Part shown: one piece after another, positions 12,353 through 25,495 of the stretch
Position numbering within the stretch: the first letter of the stretch is position 1
Layout: the number at the start of each line of letters is the position of its first letter
DNA from: Cymbidium sinense
Taxonomy: Eukaryota > Streptophyta > Magnoliopsida > Asparagales > Orchidaceae
Direction of reading: 5' to 3'
DNA length: 64,000 nucleotides
Assembly: GCA_021442155.1 (NCBI GenBank)
Contig: CM038225.1
Coordinates: 81,728,925 to 81,792,924 of the forward strand
Made by a program: the position numbers and the translations under genes
Notes under the pieces: model-generated
Told to the model about the DNA's origin: nothing
Databases searched by the model: none
What the model saw: only the letters and a program-made list of their open reading frames with translations

Positions 12353-13977
12353 GACCCCCATAACATGAATTTCCTTGCTTGATTATAAATTAATTCATTT
12401 GTAATCCAGGTTGTATAAGGGTTGAGCTCCGCTACCCAATTTATTTTTGGGTTTGTGTGATGGTGCCCAACCACAAATGACCTTTTATTCTTTTGCGTTA
12501 GCTTTATAAATTGATGTTTTGTTTAGCTTATGCATTAAGATGACATCCTTTTCCTAGTTTCTTCATTGCTTGATGTGTGGACTGGATGATGACTAGGCTC
12601 TCAGGAAAAAATAAATCTTCTACCAAAGTAATCAACTCAAACATAAAAAAAACACTCATAACCGCACTTAAAGCCTAAATTAAAAATCAAGATAAAAGTA
12701 TTAGTAACCTCTTAGTTGGATGAGTATTTATTTTATAACATCATGCATAAAAGCATATTATTTCACTCTAGATTGGAGGGCTTTCACCTTTGCCAGAGAA
12801 CTTGGCTTGACCTCTGAGAGCCATGGTGGAAACACACCTCCCCCTTCTCGCTGATTTTGGCCAATAATCTTATTTCTCAAGCATTAGGCATATGAATCCT
12901 ATAAGCCTGAGTCAAATGATTGTCCAAAAATAAAAAAAAATAAAATGTAATATGATTTGCATTAGATCTAGGTTATTTTTCATATCCTTACATGATCTAG
13001 TCTCTTAAAGAGTGAGTTTAAGGACTTAGTCTCTTTCTAAATAAATAACAACCTAGCTATCTTGCATAAAGCATATGACTTGCCTACATAAATTTAAAAT
13101 CATAGGAGGAGTTAGTTGGTAGTCACTCCCAGGCGGTTGTAAGTCCAAGTAGTCGGGTGATATATCCTCTCTTATGGAGGCAAACCAAATACCCATTATC
13201 GCCTTAGATTTAGGTTGCACTTTTGGCTCTCACTAAAGCTCCCAAGATTTAGGTTTTGAGGTTGCTTCTTCCTTTTATGGTCCATAAGTATAAATCCTCA
13301 CCTCTTAGCATTTTCATAATCTTGTGTTGTGGAATCATGAGCCCTAAATTTCTAATGAAAAAAATTCAACTCAAATAAATTGAATCAATTTTAAAAATAT
13401 AAAGCCCAACCACAGAATAGTTTGAGAGGCTCACTAGGTTTCCTAGCATCGTGAGCATCTCCTACTTATTTTCCTTTGGCTTCGATAATAACTCTCTCTT
13501 TTTGATCAATCCCATTTGATCTTCCAAAATAAACTGATCGATTGATAGTCCTACCTATTAAAATCTTTGGAGACAACGATCATTTACCTTAATCAAGAGT
13601 ATTCCTAAGGTATCCCCTTCCTTTGGATGTAATTAACTATGGAGGCTTGCCCCTGTAGGGAACTTAATGAACCCAGTTTAAAATAAACCCTGCTTTACTT
13701 TTTCATGTAAAGTAGGGGAAGAATCTCTGATACACTTGCGCTCTTGTCCGGGAGTACTTATTAAGGTTATTAGGTCCATTGTAGGGTAGTGACTTCTATC
13801 ATTTGAGAAAGTACACTTCTCCTCAATATCATTCCCGATCACCTTAATAAGAACATCTGCGGATCTACGTGGTGTCATAATGCATAAAAGAAGTATATTT
13901 CTATCTTCATTTTATTCCACATAGATTGGAGATGGAAGTATACCTCTTGAAAAAATCTAAATAAAATTTTCACCACA

Positions 13978-16900
13978 CTTTTCTTTTAATTGATTAATTA
14001 AGTGGCTAATTAATTACTTAAACTTTGATTAATTTGAAACAAATGAAGAGGCTTAATAATATGGTCATAAAGAGTAAACCTAAACCATTTCCTTCAGACT
14101 TTTCACTATTAACAGATGACAATAAGCTTAATTAGTGGATTAATTCACTATTCATTTACTTAATTATCATTAATTAAGCTAGGAGAGTAATTAAGGCTTA
14201 ATCAATCAATTTCATAAATTAACTATCTAATAAATTCCAAGAAAAATTGGGGAGATAGACGTCATCCCCCAAAACATCTAAAAAGTATTAGATTAATTGG
14301 ATAATTAATCAAAGAGAAATTAAGCTAATTAAATTTTAAATTAAACCTTAATTAAGTAGAAATTAATGTTCAGAATTAATTAATAATAATTTTTTGGATT
14401 CTCCTCCGAAATACTTTTGAAACGAGCCATCATTTATATTTCTTGGATTTTTCTACAATTAGTTATGAATTTGAGAAGTTTAAGCCTTTAAAATTAATTA
14501 AATAGCCCTAATTAAATCTTAATCTCATCGGTGCCGCATGGCTGCTGACGCGGTGTGCTTTCCACATGGCGTGATGCGATAGGCTATTTAAGTTGTTGCA
14601 TCCATCGGCTGAGTCAGCTGGCGGTGGATGTACTTTCTCGTCGATCATCTGATATCAAATCGGATGGCCACGATTAATCTCATTTAGAAGGGGAAAATTC
14701 AGGGATTGAGCGTGATTTAATCATGGTCGTCCATTATGATCACGTGGATGGATGGCCCGTGAACTTTCTCCTTCACGAGCGGTGAAAGATGGATGCCATC
14801 CATCTTTCCGAATTCGATCCAAGCTCACTCGAACTCAGATTGCTTCCAAAATGATCTAACACTATCGTGGGAAGGAGAGGAGCACATCCAACGATCAATT
14901 GCATGAAACACAAATTTCTTTCACAAAAGCCCACAAAAAATTCACATAAACTATGATTTTGAGAAATTAAGTCACTGGAGTTAATGCCTGGCGATGGGAT
15001 TGACCGAGGTAGCTTCTTCTAGTAGAGACGAAGCCCTGTTGAGAAGCTTGGACCTCAATTTGAAGTGAGCCACTCAGATGACCAATCCACACATGTAGAA
15101 GCTTCAGCTTTGATCAAACTTGAACCTATGGTGGCTTAGAAGCTTGGGAAATGATTTGGCATTGCTCAAAGAGGTGTGGTGATGGTGTGGATAAGAGGAA
15201 TCAAGGCTTGGTTGAGTGGAAGTATGAATCAAAATGGGGATGCCCTATTTCAGTTTCACATGTAGAGTGGAAATGTCGATCGAGGGAGGTTCGGGGTGCT
15301 CTAGGAAGCTCTCTGAGATTTTGAAAATACTCAGGGAACTCACTTAGTGCGAATCATCATGGATCCCACTCAAATTGAGAGGGTATTCACCTCAATCGTG
15401 TGTGATGGATGAACGGGATCCATCCCTAAATGTTTATCGATTCACCACTGTCAAAGCACCGGAGGAATCATCGTCAAGTCCACATGGCATGCCAGGGTTA
15501 GAGGAAGCTATGGAATAAAGCTCAAGGTCTGATATGGGAAGATTGTGTGCTAATTTCCCTTCCTTGCATCCATTGGGTTTGACCATGTGAGGGAGAGGAA
15601 GTGTGCTTCCTTTGGTCCATGATAAGTCCTAAGCATGCTTAGGTTGGGCTAGGCAGGTTAGGTCCATGCTAGGAATTTTGATGGCTGTCCATAAGAAGAG
15701 AAAGTGGACTTTGCCTCATATGGCAAGAATCCTATGCAAAAGGGCTTGTCCAATGGTAAATCCCCTTGGATTGGGCCCTACTTAGATTTAAGCTAGTTTG
15801 GGAGTGATCTAGGATTGCTTTGGGTTAGATTTGGCCAGCTCTTAGGGTCCCATGGATTTGTTTGGGGTGGTTTGGCTTCATTTGGTCAAAATGGGCTCAT
15901 TTTGGTTCATGTTGGGTTGGGTTGACCAATTGGTCAAATTGAGTCAAACCAAAGCTTGGGTTAGGTTCATATGATGATTTGGAATATTTTAGTTCAATTG
16001 AGTTGTATTGGTTTGGCTTAGGTTTGGTTTTGGCTCATTTGGATTCAAATGGGTCAAATGGGTCAAGTTGACCAATTTGACCAAATTGGGTTGGGTTAGG
16101 AGTTGGTTCATGTTCAATTAGCTAATTGAAATTTATTATAGGCTTTGGTTTGGTTTAATTTATAATTAATTTGGATTTTGGCTGATTTGACCCTTTAGGT
16201 TAATTTGGGCTAGGTTGGGTCAAGTTAACTAATTGGTCTCAATCATTACTTTGGTCAAGTTCAATAAATGATTTGGAATGAACTTGAGTCATTAGTTGCA
16301 ATCAGTTTGGGTTAAATCATGATTTGACCCATTTTTGGCTTTTTAGGCTAATTTGGGCTAACTTAGGTCAAATGGTCAATTGGACTTGGTTTGGCTCAAT
16401 TAAGGGTTTGATCATGTTCAATCATTGATTACGAGTTGGTTTGAATCAATTATTTCAATCAATTTGGTATATAGTGGGTTTTGGCTAGTTTAGGTTTCAT
16501 TTGGAGTAAAGGTTGACTTGGTCAAAGGACTAAGTTTACTTGGTTTGACCCAATTCAAGGTAGTTGATCACCCTAGGATGATTGTTGATCATAATATGAG
16601 GTTTGGATGGGCTTATTTTAATCCAATTTGGGTTGGATTAGAACTTGGCTCAAAAAGGGACTTTAGGTCACTTTGGGTCAAGTGGACCTAAATGGGTCAA
16701 TTGGTTTGGTTTTGGCTTGTTTCAAGTTTAGTTGAACTCATATATGAGCTTAGGATTGAAATATAAATCCAACCCCAATCAATTTGAAGTCTAATAGATT
16801 CTGGCTCATTTGAAGTTTTTCAAGTCAAAAAGGTTAACTTGGGCTTAACTTGGGTTGATTTGAGTTTGATTTGATAATTATAGTTTATGTTTATATTTGG

Positions 16901-18149
16901 GTGAGTGATTGAAGGAATGATTGATCCATGAAGAAATCCATGGGTTTTGGCTTGATTTGGATATGATTTGGTCAAGTTCAAGAAATTGACTAAAAAAGCT
17001 TGAATTGTGTTTTGGTTTAATTTTAGATTTGATTTTGGCTATTTGAATTTATATTTAATTTATATTTAGAATATAAATGAAGATATAAATGATTCATGAG
17101 AAAATCACTTGAATTTGGAGTGATTTGAAAGCAAATTTGACCAAGCTAGTGATGTAGGTCAAAAAGGCTTAAGTAGGGAATTGATTTAGTTTGATTAATT
17201 TTTGGTCATTGGAGGGTGGGTTTCATTTACATCTGTGAATATAAATAAAGAAATAATTGATTTATAAAGAAATCAATTGAGTTTGGGTTAATTTGGGTTC
17301 AATTTTGTATAAGCTTATGGAGGTAGGTCTTCATTTTGTTTGATTTAGTTTGATTTAATGTGGCTCATTTATATTTGGATTTCATTTATATCTATGAGTA
17401 TAAATGAAGAAATAATTGATTTATAAAGAAATCTATTGAATTTGGGTTGATTTGAGTTGATATTTGATTAAGCTTATGGAGGTAGGTCCATATGGCTTAA
17501 GAAAGGCCTTGATTTGGTTCGATTTAGTTTGATTTGATTTGGCTAATTTGAATTTAGATTTCATTTATATTTGTGAATATAAATGAAGAAATGATTGATT
17601 TATAAAGAAATCAACCAAGTTTGATTTGGTTTATAGGGGATTTTGGCTAAGCATGTGAAGGTGGTTCATACGTCTTAGGAATTGATTTTGGCATTTAAAT
17701 TTGATCATGAGTTTCATTCATTTGATTTGGAATTTGATTTGAGATTGAATTGGTAATTGAAAAAATCAATTGAATTGGGGTTGATTTGAATTTGGTTAAG
17801 GCAAATTCTATAAGATAAAATCAAAGGGCTTAGGAAGGGTTTTGGAATTTGAATTTGATCATGGGTTTCAATCATTTAATTTAGAATTGATTTATAATTT
17901 GGATTTGAATTGGATTTAAGGTTTTAGGAAGAAAGCATGGATTGGGTTTAGGATATAGGGTAGGAAAGCTTTCCTAAGTCCCTAAGGCATAACCCATTCT
18001 TATGGCTAATCCTTCTAGGTCTCTAGGTTTAGGTTAAGTGTTCACCTAATCACTATAAGTGTCTTAAGACTAAAGAGCTCTTAGTGTCTATAAGAGTCAT
18101 AGATATATGATGAGAAAGTTGAGAACTCACTCCAAAAGTGAGGTCAATA
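13978..18149 (-). repeat. LTR-X copy 3 (-): first half of the 3' LTR of X element copy 2
   Basis: This is collinear with 57,928-61,973 (same orientation) and reverse-complementary to 6,451-10,300. Landmarks are the hairpin block at 14,525-14,580, the palindrome near 14,820, the block for TAGTAGAGACGAAGC near 15,020, the W-box-like array at 15,880-16,900 and the LTR start GGTCAATA ending at 18,149. It is broken at 13,978, which corresponds to about 50,081 in the - solo copy, by insertion of the + X element to its left. The rest of this LTR must lie outside the window. Confidence 0.75.
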
Positions 18150-20697
18150 AAGAGCGCCCAATAGGTGTGGTGTGCCTAACGAGGCGCACTGTACGTATTG
18201 GTGTTGACCAAGAAAATCAACAACATCCAAAAGATTGCAAGCACTAACAGAAATGATCTACTCCTAAATCCAAGATGTAGATGGAATCAAGATCTTATTG
18301 CAATGCAACTCAACTTATGCCAAGGGCATAAGAGAGAAAGAAAGGATCCACTGAGGGATGAAGTATGTGAACCTTCAACTAGGGAAGCAGGTTTAGATTA
18401 TCCATAGAGAGGATAAGAATTTGAATTTGATTAATTTTATGATTTAGGGAGAAAAGATTCGCTGGGGATTAGGATATGATTTGCGCCTCGATGGGTAGAA
18501 ATTTGATTTGATTTAATTGGTGGGCATCCACTGGGATGATAATTTGATTTGGTTTGTTTATGATTTGGGGCTCCACTAGGGAGAGGATGTGATTTGGTTT
18601 TGAGGGTACATCTACTAGAGATATGGGCTCAGATCTGTTGGGGATAATAATATATAGTTTCTTTAGTTTATGTATCTGCTAGGGATAGGAGTGGATGGAT
18701 TTAATTTAGATTCCACTCGGGAAGCATGATGGATTTAATAAAAAGTAGACCCTGTCAGTGTGTGATGGATCCACTAAGAAGGGGCTAATATTAGCCTAGG
18801 CCTGTCTTAGATTTACAAATCCAAAGGGATAGTTTACTGGCCATCAAGTAGAACTAACCAGCATAAGGGTTGCCTTTCGGTGTGTAATGATCAAGTTAGG
18901 AAGAAAGCTTGTAGACTTACATCCCCCTAAATAAGGAACCATTAGGGTGATCGGTTGCTAGCACAACAAATCGAAGCCGACCTAAGCTGATTATCGAGCG
19001 AATGCTGCTATGGATTCATATCGACTCAAGAATATACATAATTAATTTTATTTTAGATGGACCCTATTGGTGTGTGATGGATCCTGTTGGTGTGCGATGG
19101 ATTAACTAAGAAGGGGCTATTATCAGCCTAGTCCTATCTTAGATTTACAAATCCAAAGGGATAGTCTATCGGTCACAGGGTGCCTTTCGGTGTGCAATAG
19201 TCAAGTCAAGAAGAAAGCTTGTAGACTTACAAATTTCTAAACATGAAACCACTTGGGTGATTGGTTGATAGCACAATAAATCGAACCCGACTTAAGGCTT
19301 CCCGTCGATGTGCAACGATTGTGCTGGAGAGAATGCATAATAGACTTATATCTTTCAAATCATGGACGATCGTTGGGGTGACTCGTTGGTGAAACAACAA
19401 GTTAAACCCAACCTAAGGGTGACTACTGAGAAAGTGCCAACTCGGGGACTTATCTCAACTTAAAAGTAATCAGGAGATTCTTATAGAGAGTTTTGCTGAC
19501 ACTACCCTAAAGATAGGATGCTTGCTTGGGAAAAGGTACTACTGGGGGTTTTGCTCCTAATCCATAAGCGAAGATATTTATTTTATTTTGTTTATTTGTT
19601 TTTGTGGACCCTGTTGGTGTGCGAGGGACCACACTAAGAAGGGGATTATATTAGCCCAGTCTCATCTCAAACTTACTTGACTAAGAGATAATCTGCATAT
19701 CTGCAAGAAAATTTTCCAATCACAAGGGTGACTACTAGGAAAGGGGTACTGTCCAATCTAAGAGTAACCAGGGTAGTGTCTAAATGGGGTAGCTAAGGAG
19801 TGATCCAAATAGAGTGCCCATAGGGGAGGTGCCATTAGGGGCTTCATCTAGGACCCTGTAAAGGACAGTTTATAGATATACGGTGGCCAACTCCGGGAGA
19901 TAGCTTGTAGACTTATATCTGCCATGAGTGGTGTATCCATTGGGTGGGTCATTGTTAACATGGCAATAACCAACCAACCTAAGTTTCCCATCAATTTATG
20001 ACAATCAATCTGAGAGGATGGCTTGTAGACTTACATCTGCACAGATGAAAGTGATCATCAGGATAGTCTGTCATCGACGAGATAGGTGCTATCCGACCTA
20101 GGGCGACTACCAAGTGGGGAGTCCCGTGTGAGGACTAAACCTATACTTGAAGTAGTTAGAAGGAACAAAGCCACTAGGGGACTTATCCTAAGCCTAAAAT
20201 ATACTCGACCTAGTCAGTGCATGATGGCTAGTTCAAGAAGAAAGCATGTAGGCTTACATCCTCTTAAACAAAGTCAACATGAGGCAGCTTACCGGCCGCA
20301 CAATAAGGCCTACTGAACTAACAAGGTGCTCATCAGTTTGTGATGGTCAATTTAGAAAGAAAGCATGTAGACTTACATCTGCCAGACAAGTAACCATTGG
20401 GGTGACACACTAGCAAGATAGTATGTCAGCCCAACCTAGAGCAGCTAATGAGTGAGTGCCACAGGGGGCTTTATCCCACATCAAAATAGCCCAAGACAAA
20501 AGATATGTGTTTATTTTAAATGGTTGTGTGTAGTTTGTGTTAGTGTTGTGATGCTAAAGGATAGGACTCTGCTTGAGTTTCTTACACCTACCCTAAACAC
20601 ATCGTGGTGGATTCATAAGCAAAGACATTTCTAACCAATATGAAGAGATGAAATTTAGATGAAAAATTTTGTATTGATGATCATTTTGAAATAAGAT
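18150..20697 (-). repeat. 3' untranslated region of X element copy 2
   Basis: Reverse complement of 3,246-6,450 without extra open frames. Repeated blocks such as aagaaagcttgtagacttac (near 18,902, 19,212, 19,893 and 20,023) and the phrase for tggaccctgttggtgtg (near 18,745, 19,060 and 19,605) show the same family of degenerate tandem units as copy 1, but with a different number of copies. It joins the integrase C-terminal coding end at 20,698 with no insertion, which shows that this block belongs to the retrotransposon and lies 3' of pol. Confidence 0.75.
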
Positions 20698-21806
20698 TTA
20701 TGGATAATATTTATTTAGGTAAAGCCCATTGATTGGAAGCATTGGACACTTTCTCTTATAATTTATGAGCTGATAAGATCCTCTTTGGTAGGTTTTCTCT
20801 ATGGCAAAAGGGCCTTCCCAAGTAGGTTCAAACTTGCCTCCCATCTTTCGATGGGTAACAATTGGTGTCCTTAAAATTAAAACAAGCTCTCCTTCTTGAA
20901 AAGATCTAAGATGGACCAACTTGTTATGAGATTGAATCATTTTGACTTTGTACAACTCGAGCTTCTAGCATGCCCGGAGGCATCTCTCCTCCAAACCTTC
21001 GAGCTCTTCTAACCACAACTTGGCATTCTGCTCCATTGTAATATTACTACCCACAACTATCTTTAATGATGGGAGTTGGACTTCTAATGGTTGGACTTCT
21101 TCAGACCCACACACTAAGAAGAATGGGTAGATTAAGTTGGAATTATGTATGTTGCGTGGTAAGCCTATAAGGATTCAACTAACTACTCATGCCACTGTCT
21201 CTTGTTATTGTCGAGTGTCTTCTTTAATATACGAAAGAGAGTTTTGTTGAAGGCTTCTGGTAAGCCGTTTGCCCTTTAATAATAGATGGTAGAGTATCTC
21301 CAATCTATGATGTGTATCTGGGCAAAGTTGTTGATTTTAGTGCTCTTGAATCCAGTACCGATATCAGATATAATTCATCGAGGCACCCGAACCTACATAT
21401 GATATGGATCCTGAAAAACTAGAGCACATCTTTGTATGACCTCTCGGTGGGATTGCTTACGCCTTGGAGAAGTAGTCGTGGTAGCTAGAATGAAACGATG
21501 ATCCTTGGAAGAAGGAGGATCGATCGGACCCACTATGTCGGTACCCCAACACTCAAATGGCCATGAGGCCAATGTAGGATATAGAATGTTAGGTGGTTGG
21601 TGTAAGACCACACCATGCACTAGACATTCATGGCATCTCCTAGCTACGTCCATGTAGCAGTCTGTGATCATCAAAGGCCAGTAGTATCCTAGTCTCTTGA
21701 TCTTGGCTTTTGTCTTTAGGACGAATTGATGCGCTCCGCATAAACCTAAGTGTACCTCAGTCATGATCCTATGGGCTTCATGCTTGTCCAAACAATATAA
21801 CCACAT
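20698..21806 (-). pseudogene. Tat-type integrase, broken
   Basis: Integrase would catalyse insertion of retrotransposon cDNA. In reading order, 21,806-21,393 encodes the zinc-binding HHCC region (EVHLGLCGAHQ, then RRCHECLVHG with CxxC) and the start of the catalytic core, with HQPP, ASWPFECWGTD (first catalytic Asp) and VGPI. The frame is then lost between about 21,420 and 20,960, where the remaining core residues should lie and only scattered similarity is seen. 20,955-20,698 encodes the C-terminal domain, with RSFQEGELVL, a WEGPFAIEK segment and a C-terminal NKYYP followed by a stop. This is the usual Tat integrase end. There is no chromodomain. Frameshifts and stops make it inactive. It is followed by the 3' UTR block. 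Confidence 0.8.
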
Positions 21807-21863
21807 ATGATCAAAGGATCACTGATATAAGGTGTCATCCATGAGATTGTAGGAAAGGGCTCT

Positions 21864-23131
21864 CTACTTCACATGATGTGCTAGTGATTTCTCTTGAGGT
21901 AGTTTGCCAATATTTAGGTAATCCCTGAATGGTTTCCTCCAATCTAGCTCCTCGTCCTTTTTGGCAACGGCAACCTCCCCTTCAAGAGAGAGTCTCTCAA
22001 TGAGTTCAGCATCAATAAGAAATAAGACATATCTATTTTGGACCCTTATTGGTATGGACTCATCTTCTGGACATGCCAACTCCTTGGCAATCTTAGCTAA
22101 TGTATATGCTACTGCGCTCTCTCCTCGAGGAATATCATAAATGATAACCTCTGGGATTTGGGCCAACAACTCCATGGTGTACTTATGGAAGTGATGGAGA
22201 TTATGCTTTAGAACCTTGTAGGACACAACGATTTGGTTGATAATAAATTGAGAATCCCTAAAAATGTTGATACTCTATATGCACAGTGTAATGGCTAACT
22301 CTAAATTGACAATCAGAGCCTCATATTCAGCTTCATTGTTGGTGCATGGATTAGATAGATGATATGAGAATCTCATCACATCGTGATCCGAAGTTAGCAG
22401 AACTATTCCCACCCCTACCTTTCCTGGAAGAGTAGATCGTGGTTCTTCTTCCTTTTAAATAGAAGCTGTACCATCAAAATACATCTCCCAGTGGTAAATG
22501 TTAGTGTCCCCTAAGTTCTTGATTTTTTCATCAGGGAGGTCATCATTAAGTGAAGAATCAATAGGAAGTGGGTGTGCTGCTAAGAAATCCAGTAGTGCTT
22601 GTCCTTTAACCACACAGAGGGGTACGAAAGTGATGTCAAACTATGATAAAATCATGGACCAGCACGCTAACCATCTGGATAGCGTCAATCATGTCATGAG
22701 ATATTGCAACGGATTAATCTTAGAGATCAGATTCACCTTATGAGGAAGCATGTAATGTCATAGCTTTTGGGATGCAAAGATTAAAGCTAGGCAGTGCTTT
22801 TCAATAGGTGGATAGTTTTCCTCAACAGGGATTAGATGATGAATGAGATAGTAGAGTGCATTCTCCTTCCCTTCATCATTGGTTAGGGTCAACAAAGCAT
22901 GAGTGAATTACATTGCGGTAGTATATAGTGTCGGTAGCTAGTGCAAGAACTGGAAGCAGTGATGTCTTCAAAAGCATGCTGGCACTTGTCATCCCACTTG
23001 AACTTGGCATCCTTTTTGATAAGTGCTAAAAATGGCTGACATCTCCTTGATAGGTTGGAAATGAAGCATCTTAGATATGTCAATCGCCCTTGAAATGATC
23101 TGAGTTGAGTTAGACTTTTAGGGGGTGACAT
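21864..23131 (-). pseudogene. Tat-type RT connection and RNase H, broken
   Basis: In reading order, 23,131-22,960 encodes the end of the RT, with MSPPKSLTQLRSFQGRL, FISNLSRRCQPF and KFKWDDKCQHAFEDI, the hallmark connection of plant Tat elements. About 22,960-22,230 holds the RNase H body, interrupted by stops and frameshifts; remnants of the second, plant-type RNase H include the stretch around 22,330 (reading NEAEYEALI in the antisense). 22,226-21,864 gives the RNase H end, with YTMELLAQIPEV and AYTLAKIAKELA (a degenerate ADALA-type motif), then the spacer to integrase. The enzyme would remove RNA from the RNA:DNA hybrid. Clearly non-functional. Confidence 0.75.
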
Positions 23132-23139
23132 TTCTAATA

Positions 23140-24183
23140 TCCCCTTGATCTTCTCCAGATCGATTTCTATTCCAAGGTGCTAGACAACAAACCCAAGGAA
23201 TGACCCTGAAGCTACTTAAAATGCACACCTCAAAGGATTCATTTTAAGGTTAAATTATCTTAACCATTCGAAAACTACTCTCAAGTCAAAGGGATGGTCT
23301 TCCTTTTCTTTAGTTTTGACTACAAGATCATCAACGTAACATTCAACTTGATAATGGATAAGTTCATTGAAGATCTGAGTCATTTCCCGCTGGTATGTAG
23401 CATCATCATTTTTAAGGTCGAAAGGCATGGCCTATAACAAAAGATTTCGATCGGGGTTTGAAATACAATGTTCCTTTCATCTTCAGGGGCCATCTTTATT
23501 TGGTTATAACTAGATGAGCCATCCATAAAAGAGAAGACTACATGAGATGAGGCAATGTCCACCATCAGTTCTGGTATTGGTAGTGAAAATTCATCTTTAG
23601 GGCATGCCTTATTTAGATCCATAAAATTGATGCATATGCAAATTTGGCCATTCTTTTTCTTAACTGGAATGACACTGGCCAACCATGTAGGATATTTTTC
23701 TTCTATAATAAAACTAGCATCGATCAATTTCTTGATTTTAGAAGTGACCTACTATTCAATATCTAATCACATGCATCTAGGAGCTTACATGATAGGGTTA
23801 GCACTAGGCTCTATTTCTAGTTTATGGACTGATACATTAGGAGATAAATTGGGAATCTCTTCATAACTCCATGCAAAGAAGTCCTTAAACTTAGTCAATA
23901 GCCTAATTAATTCATCAATTTTAGTATCATTCAACAAAGAACTGATGTATGTCGGACGCGGATTGTCTTCAGTTCCCAAGTTGATTTCTTTAAGCTCGTC
24001 GATGGTTGATCTGATCTCTTCTTCAAACTCTGGCGGTGAATCTTTGACTTCAAGATCATTTAGATCTTCTGAAGTTTCTAAATACACCTCCTCATATGAG
24101 TTAGCATGATTTGAAAAGAACCTATCAGACTCCAAATGATTGGTGATAACTAGGCAATGATTGTCATCATTGATTGGATCCAC
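23140..24183 (-). pseudogene. Tat-type reverse transcriptase, broken
   Basis: In reading order, 24,183-23,785 encodes the leader of pol, with INLGTEDNPRPTYIS and a segment reading FKDFFAWSYEEIPNLSP followed by VHKLEI, which in this lineage lies just before the RT. 23,727-23,380 encodes the fingers and palm, with YPTWLASVIPVKKKNG, FMDLNKACPKDEFSLP and FMDGSSSYNQIKMAPEDE. A frameshift near 23,440 moves the following palm segment to another frame, where the catalytic YVDD is still legible at 23,329-23,340. In-frame stops follow before 23,140. The substitutions ICINF and SSYNQ are decay relative to the usual VCVDF and SGYNQ. It is not expected to be active. Confidence 0.85.
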
Positions 24184-24993
24184 TATACCGAATCCTGGTC
24201 CTGGTCTTGATTAAGGATGTCTGTTTTGGTTATCCCATAGCCTTTCAAAGTAGTCTGATCTGTGTATAGACCAAGTATGTGGGATTAATCCCTTCTATAC
24301 TAAATTAAGAACACAAGGTGAGTGCCAATCAAAAGGTAATTGTATTAAATATTTATATGAATCATCCTCAAGTTCTACATCAGCTTCCTAACTTGGGGAT
24401 GATGGTCCCAAAAAGAACCTTTGAGTTCCCCCATCTGTGGAGGACTTAGGACCTTAACTAACAAACCTTCAACTTTCTAGGAAGAGAGTAGGGTTAGAGC
24501 TAAGGTTCCCAACTGAATCCTGATTGTCTGATATGCAGACTTGGATACATTTATGCTTTGCTTTGGAGTCCAGTCTTCATCACTGTCATGCTCCAACATC
24601 ACCTTGAATGGGATTTGCTACTGAAAAGAGCTAGCTGGTGTGCTAACCACATATGACTCATTCTCTAAACTAGATTCTAAGTCTATGTGGATAACAGCTG
24701 TACTCTTGGTGGCTGGGACATACCCCTATTAGGTGGCCAACAGGGAGGAATTCTACCTCGGGGGTTGCCTCTCAACTGTCCTCTTCCTCTACCTGGGGAG
24801 GTCGGGTCATCCTACCCATGAGTTTGAATGGAGTAACAAACTGTGGGTGGAATCTAATGTCTGGCTCTATATCTTCCCCTGAGTCCACATCTCACTCTCT
24901 TTTATTTTCTTTTTCTATTTCTTTTTTTCTTTTATTTTTCAAATTCTTTTCTTTTTTTTTTTTCTTTTTGTCTCTTGGAGATCTTGACTAGAT
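24184..24993 (-). pseudogene. Degenerate pol spacer between protease and RT, with a long A-rich tract
   Basis: No intact frame. Isolated coding-like phrases can be read on the - strand, for example a segment with PQFVTPFKLMGRM near 24,820. At 24,893-24,972 the + strand is an almost pure pyrimidine tract, which is A/G-rich in the element's sense direction. In Ogre-type Tat elements this interval can contain an intron; I cannot show one here. Confidence 0.5.
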
Positions 24994-25495
24994 TCACGAG
25001 AATGGACTTGTTGATTTTGGGAAGAAAAATATCTCATATATCCCAACCTCATGAACTATGAAGGGCTTGAGATCTCCTTTGATGCAGTACTCAATTCCAT
25101 CTCTCATGAACTTCATGCATTGATGTAGAGAGGATGGAACTGTGTTGTTCTCATGTATCCATGGTCTCCCAAGCAAAGCATTGAAAGATGTATCCGATTA
25201 TATGATATGAAACTTGGTTTCAGTCTTCTAATCATCAATCTGTAATGACAACACTATGGAGCCTAAGGCCCTCTCACCTTGTTCATTGAATCATCTCAAC
25301 ATCATCCTTTCTTTTTAGAGTTTGGATATGTCAATCCTCAAGTAGGAAAGGGTTATTAAACTCATAATATTGATTGATGCACCTTGGTCAACCAGAACTC
25401 TCGATATCCATATCTGCCAACGCCCACTGTAATGTAAAGAGGGTGGTTGTGCTTGGTTGTTCCTAGAAGAACATCCTCATCACTGAATATAACTC
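24994..25495 (-). pseudogene. Retroviral-type aspartic protease, broken
   Basis: Protease would cleave the gag-pol polyprotein. The active-site motif reads LVDQGAS.NIM on the - strand, with VDQGAS at 25,375-25,392; the usual family form is D(T/S/G)GS/A. It lies in a frame different from the upstream part. The C-terminal part at 25,176-24,994 reads MLGRPWIHENNTVPSSLHQC and then KFMRDGIEYCIKGD, a signature of Tat elements just after the protease flap. Frameshifts separate the pieces. The domain assignment is firm; activity is excluded by the breaks. Confidence 0.75.

Larger units (their letters stand above)
6451..13977 (+). repeat. LTR-X copy 2 (+): 3' LTR of X element copy 1, about 7.5 kb
   Basis: It starts TATTGACCTC directly after the 3' UTR block and ends TTTTCACCACA at 13,971-13,977, where the antisense LTR-X of another element takes over. 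Order inside: tail of the starting block with gactttagg at 6,515; an AT-rich part with many short TTGACC/GGTCAA words (7,480-8,480); a GC-richer segment (8,700-9,640) with palindrome and dyad remnants; long AT-rich tracts; the gcgaggcttta module at 11,105; a GAAGAAA microsatellite at 12,287; and a terminal block with the phrase for agtaggggaagaatctctg at 13,710. Full-length apart from small gaps relative to the split solo copy at 46,138-61,973. Confidence 0.8.

Noticed and set aside
6451..18149. An 11.7-kb DNA transposon with roughly 4-kb terminal inverted repeats, suggested by matching inverted ends TTGACCTC.
   Set aside because: The - strand arm continues collinearly into the 3' UTR and pol of a gypsy element. 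The other example (46,138-61,973) shows that the + arm simply interrupts a - LTR. Nested LTRs explain all copies without a new transposon class.
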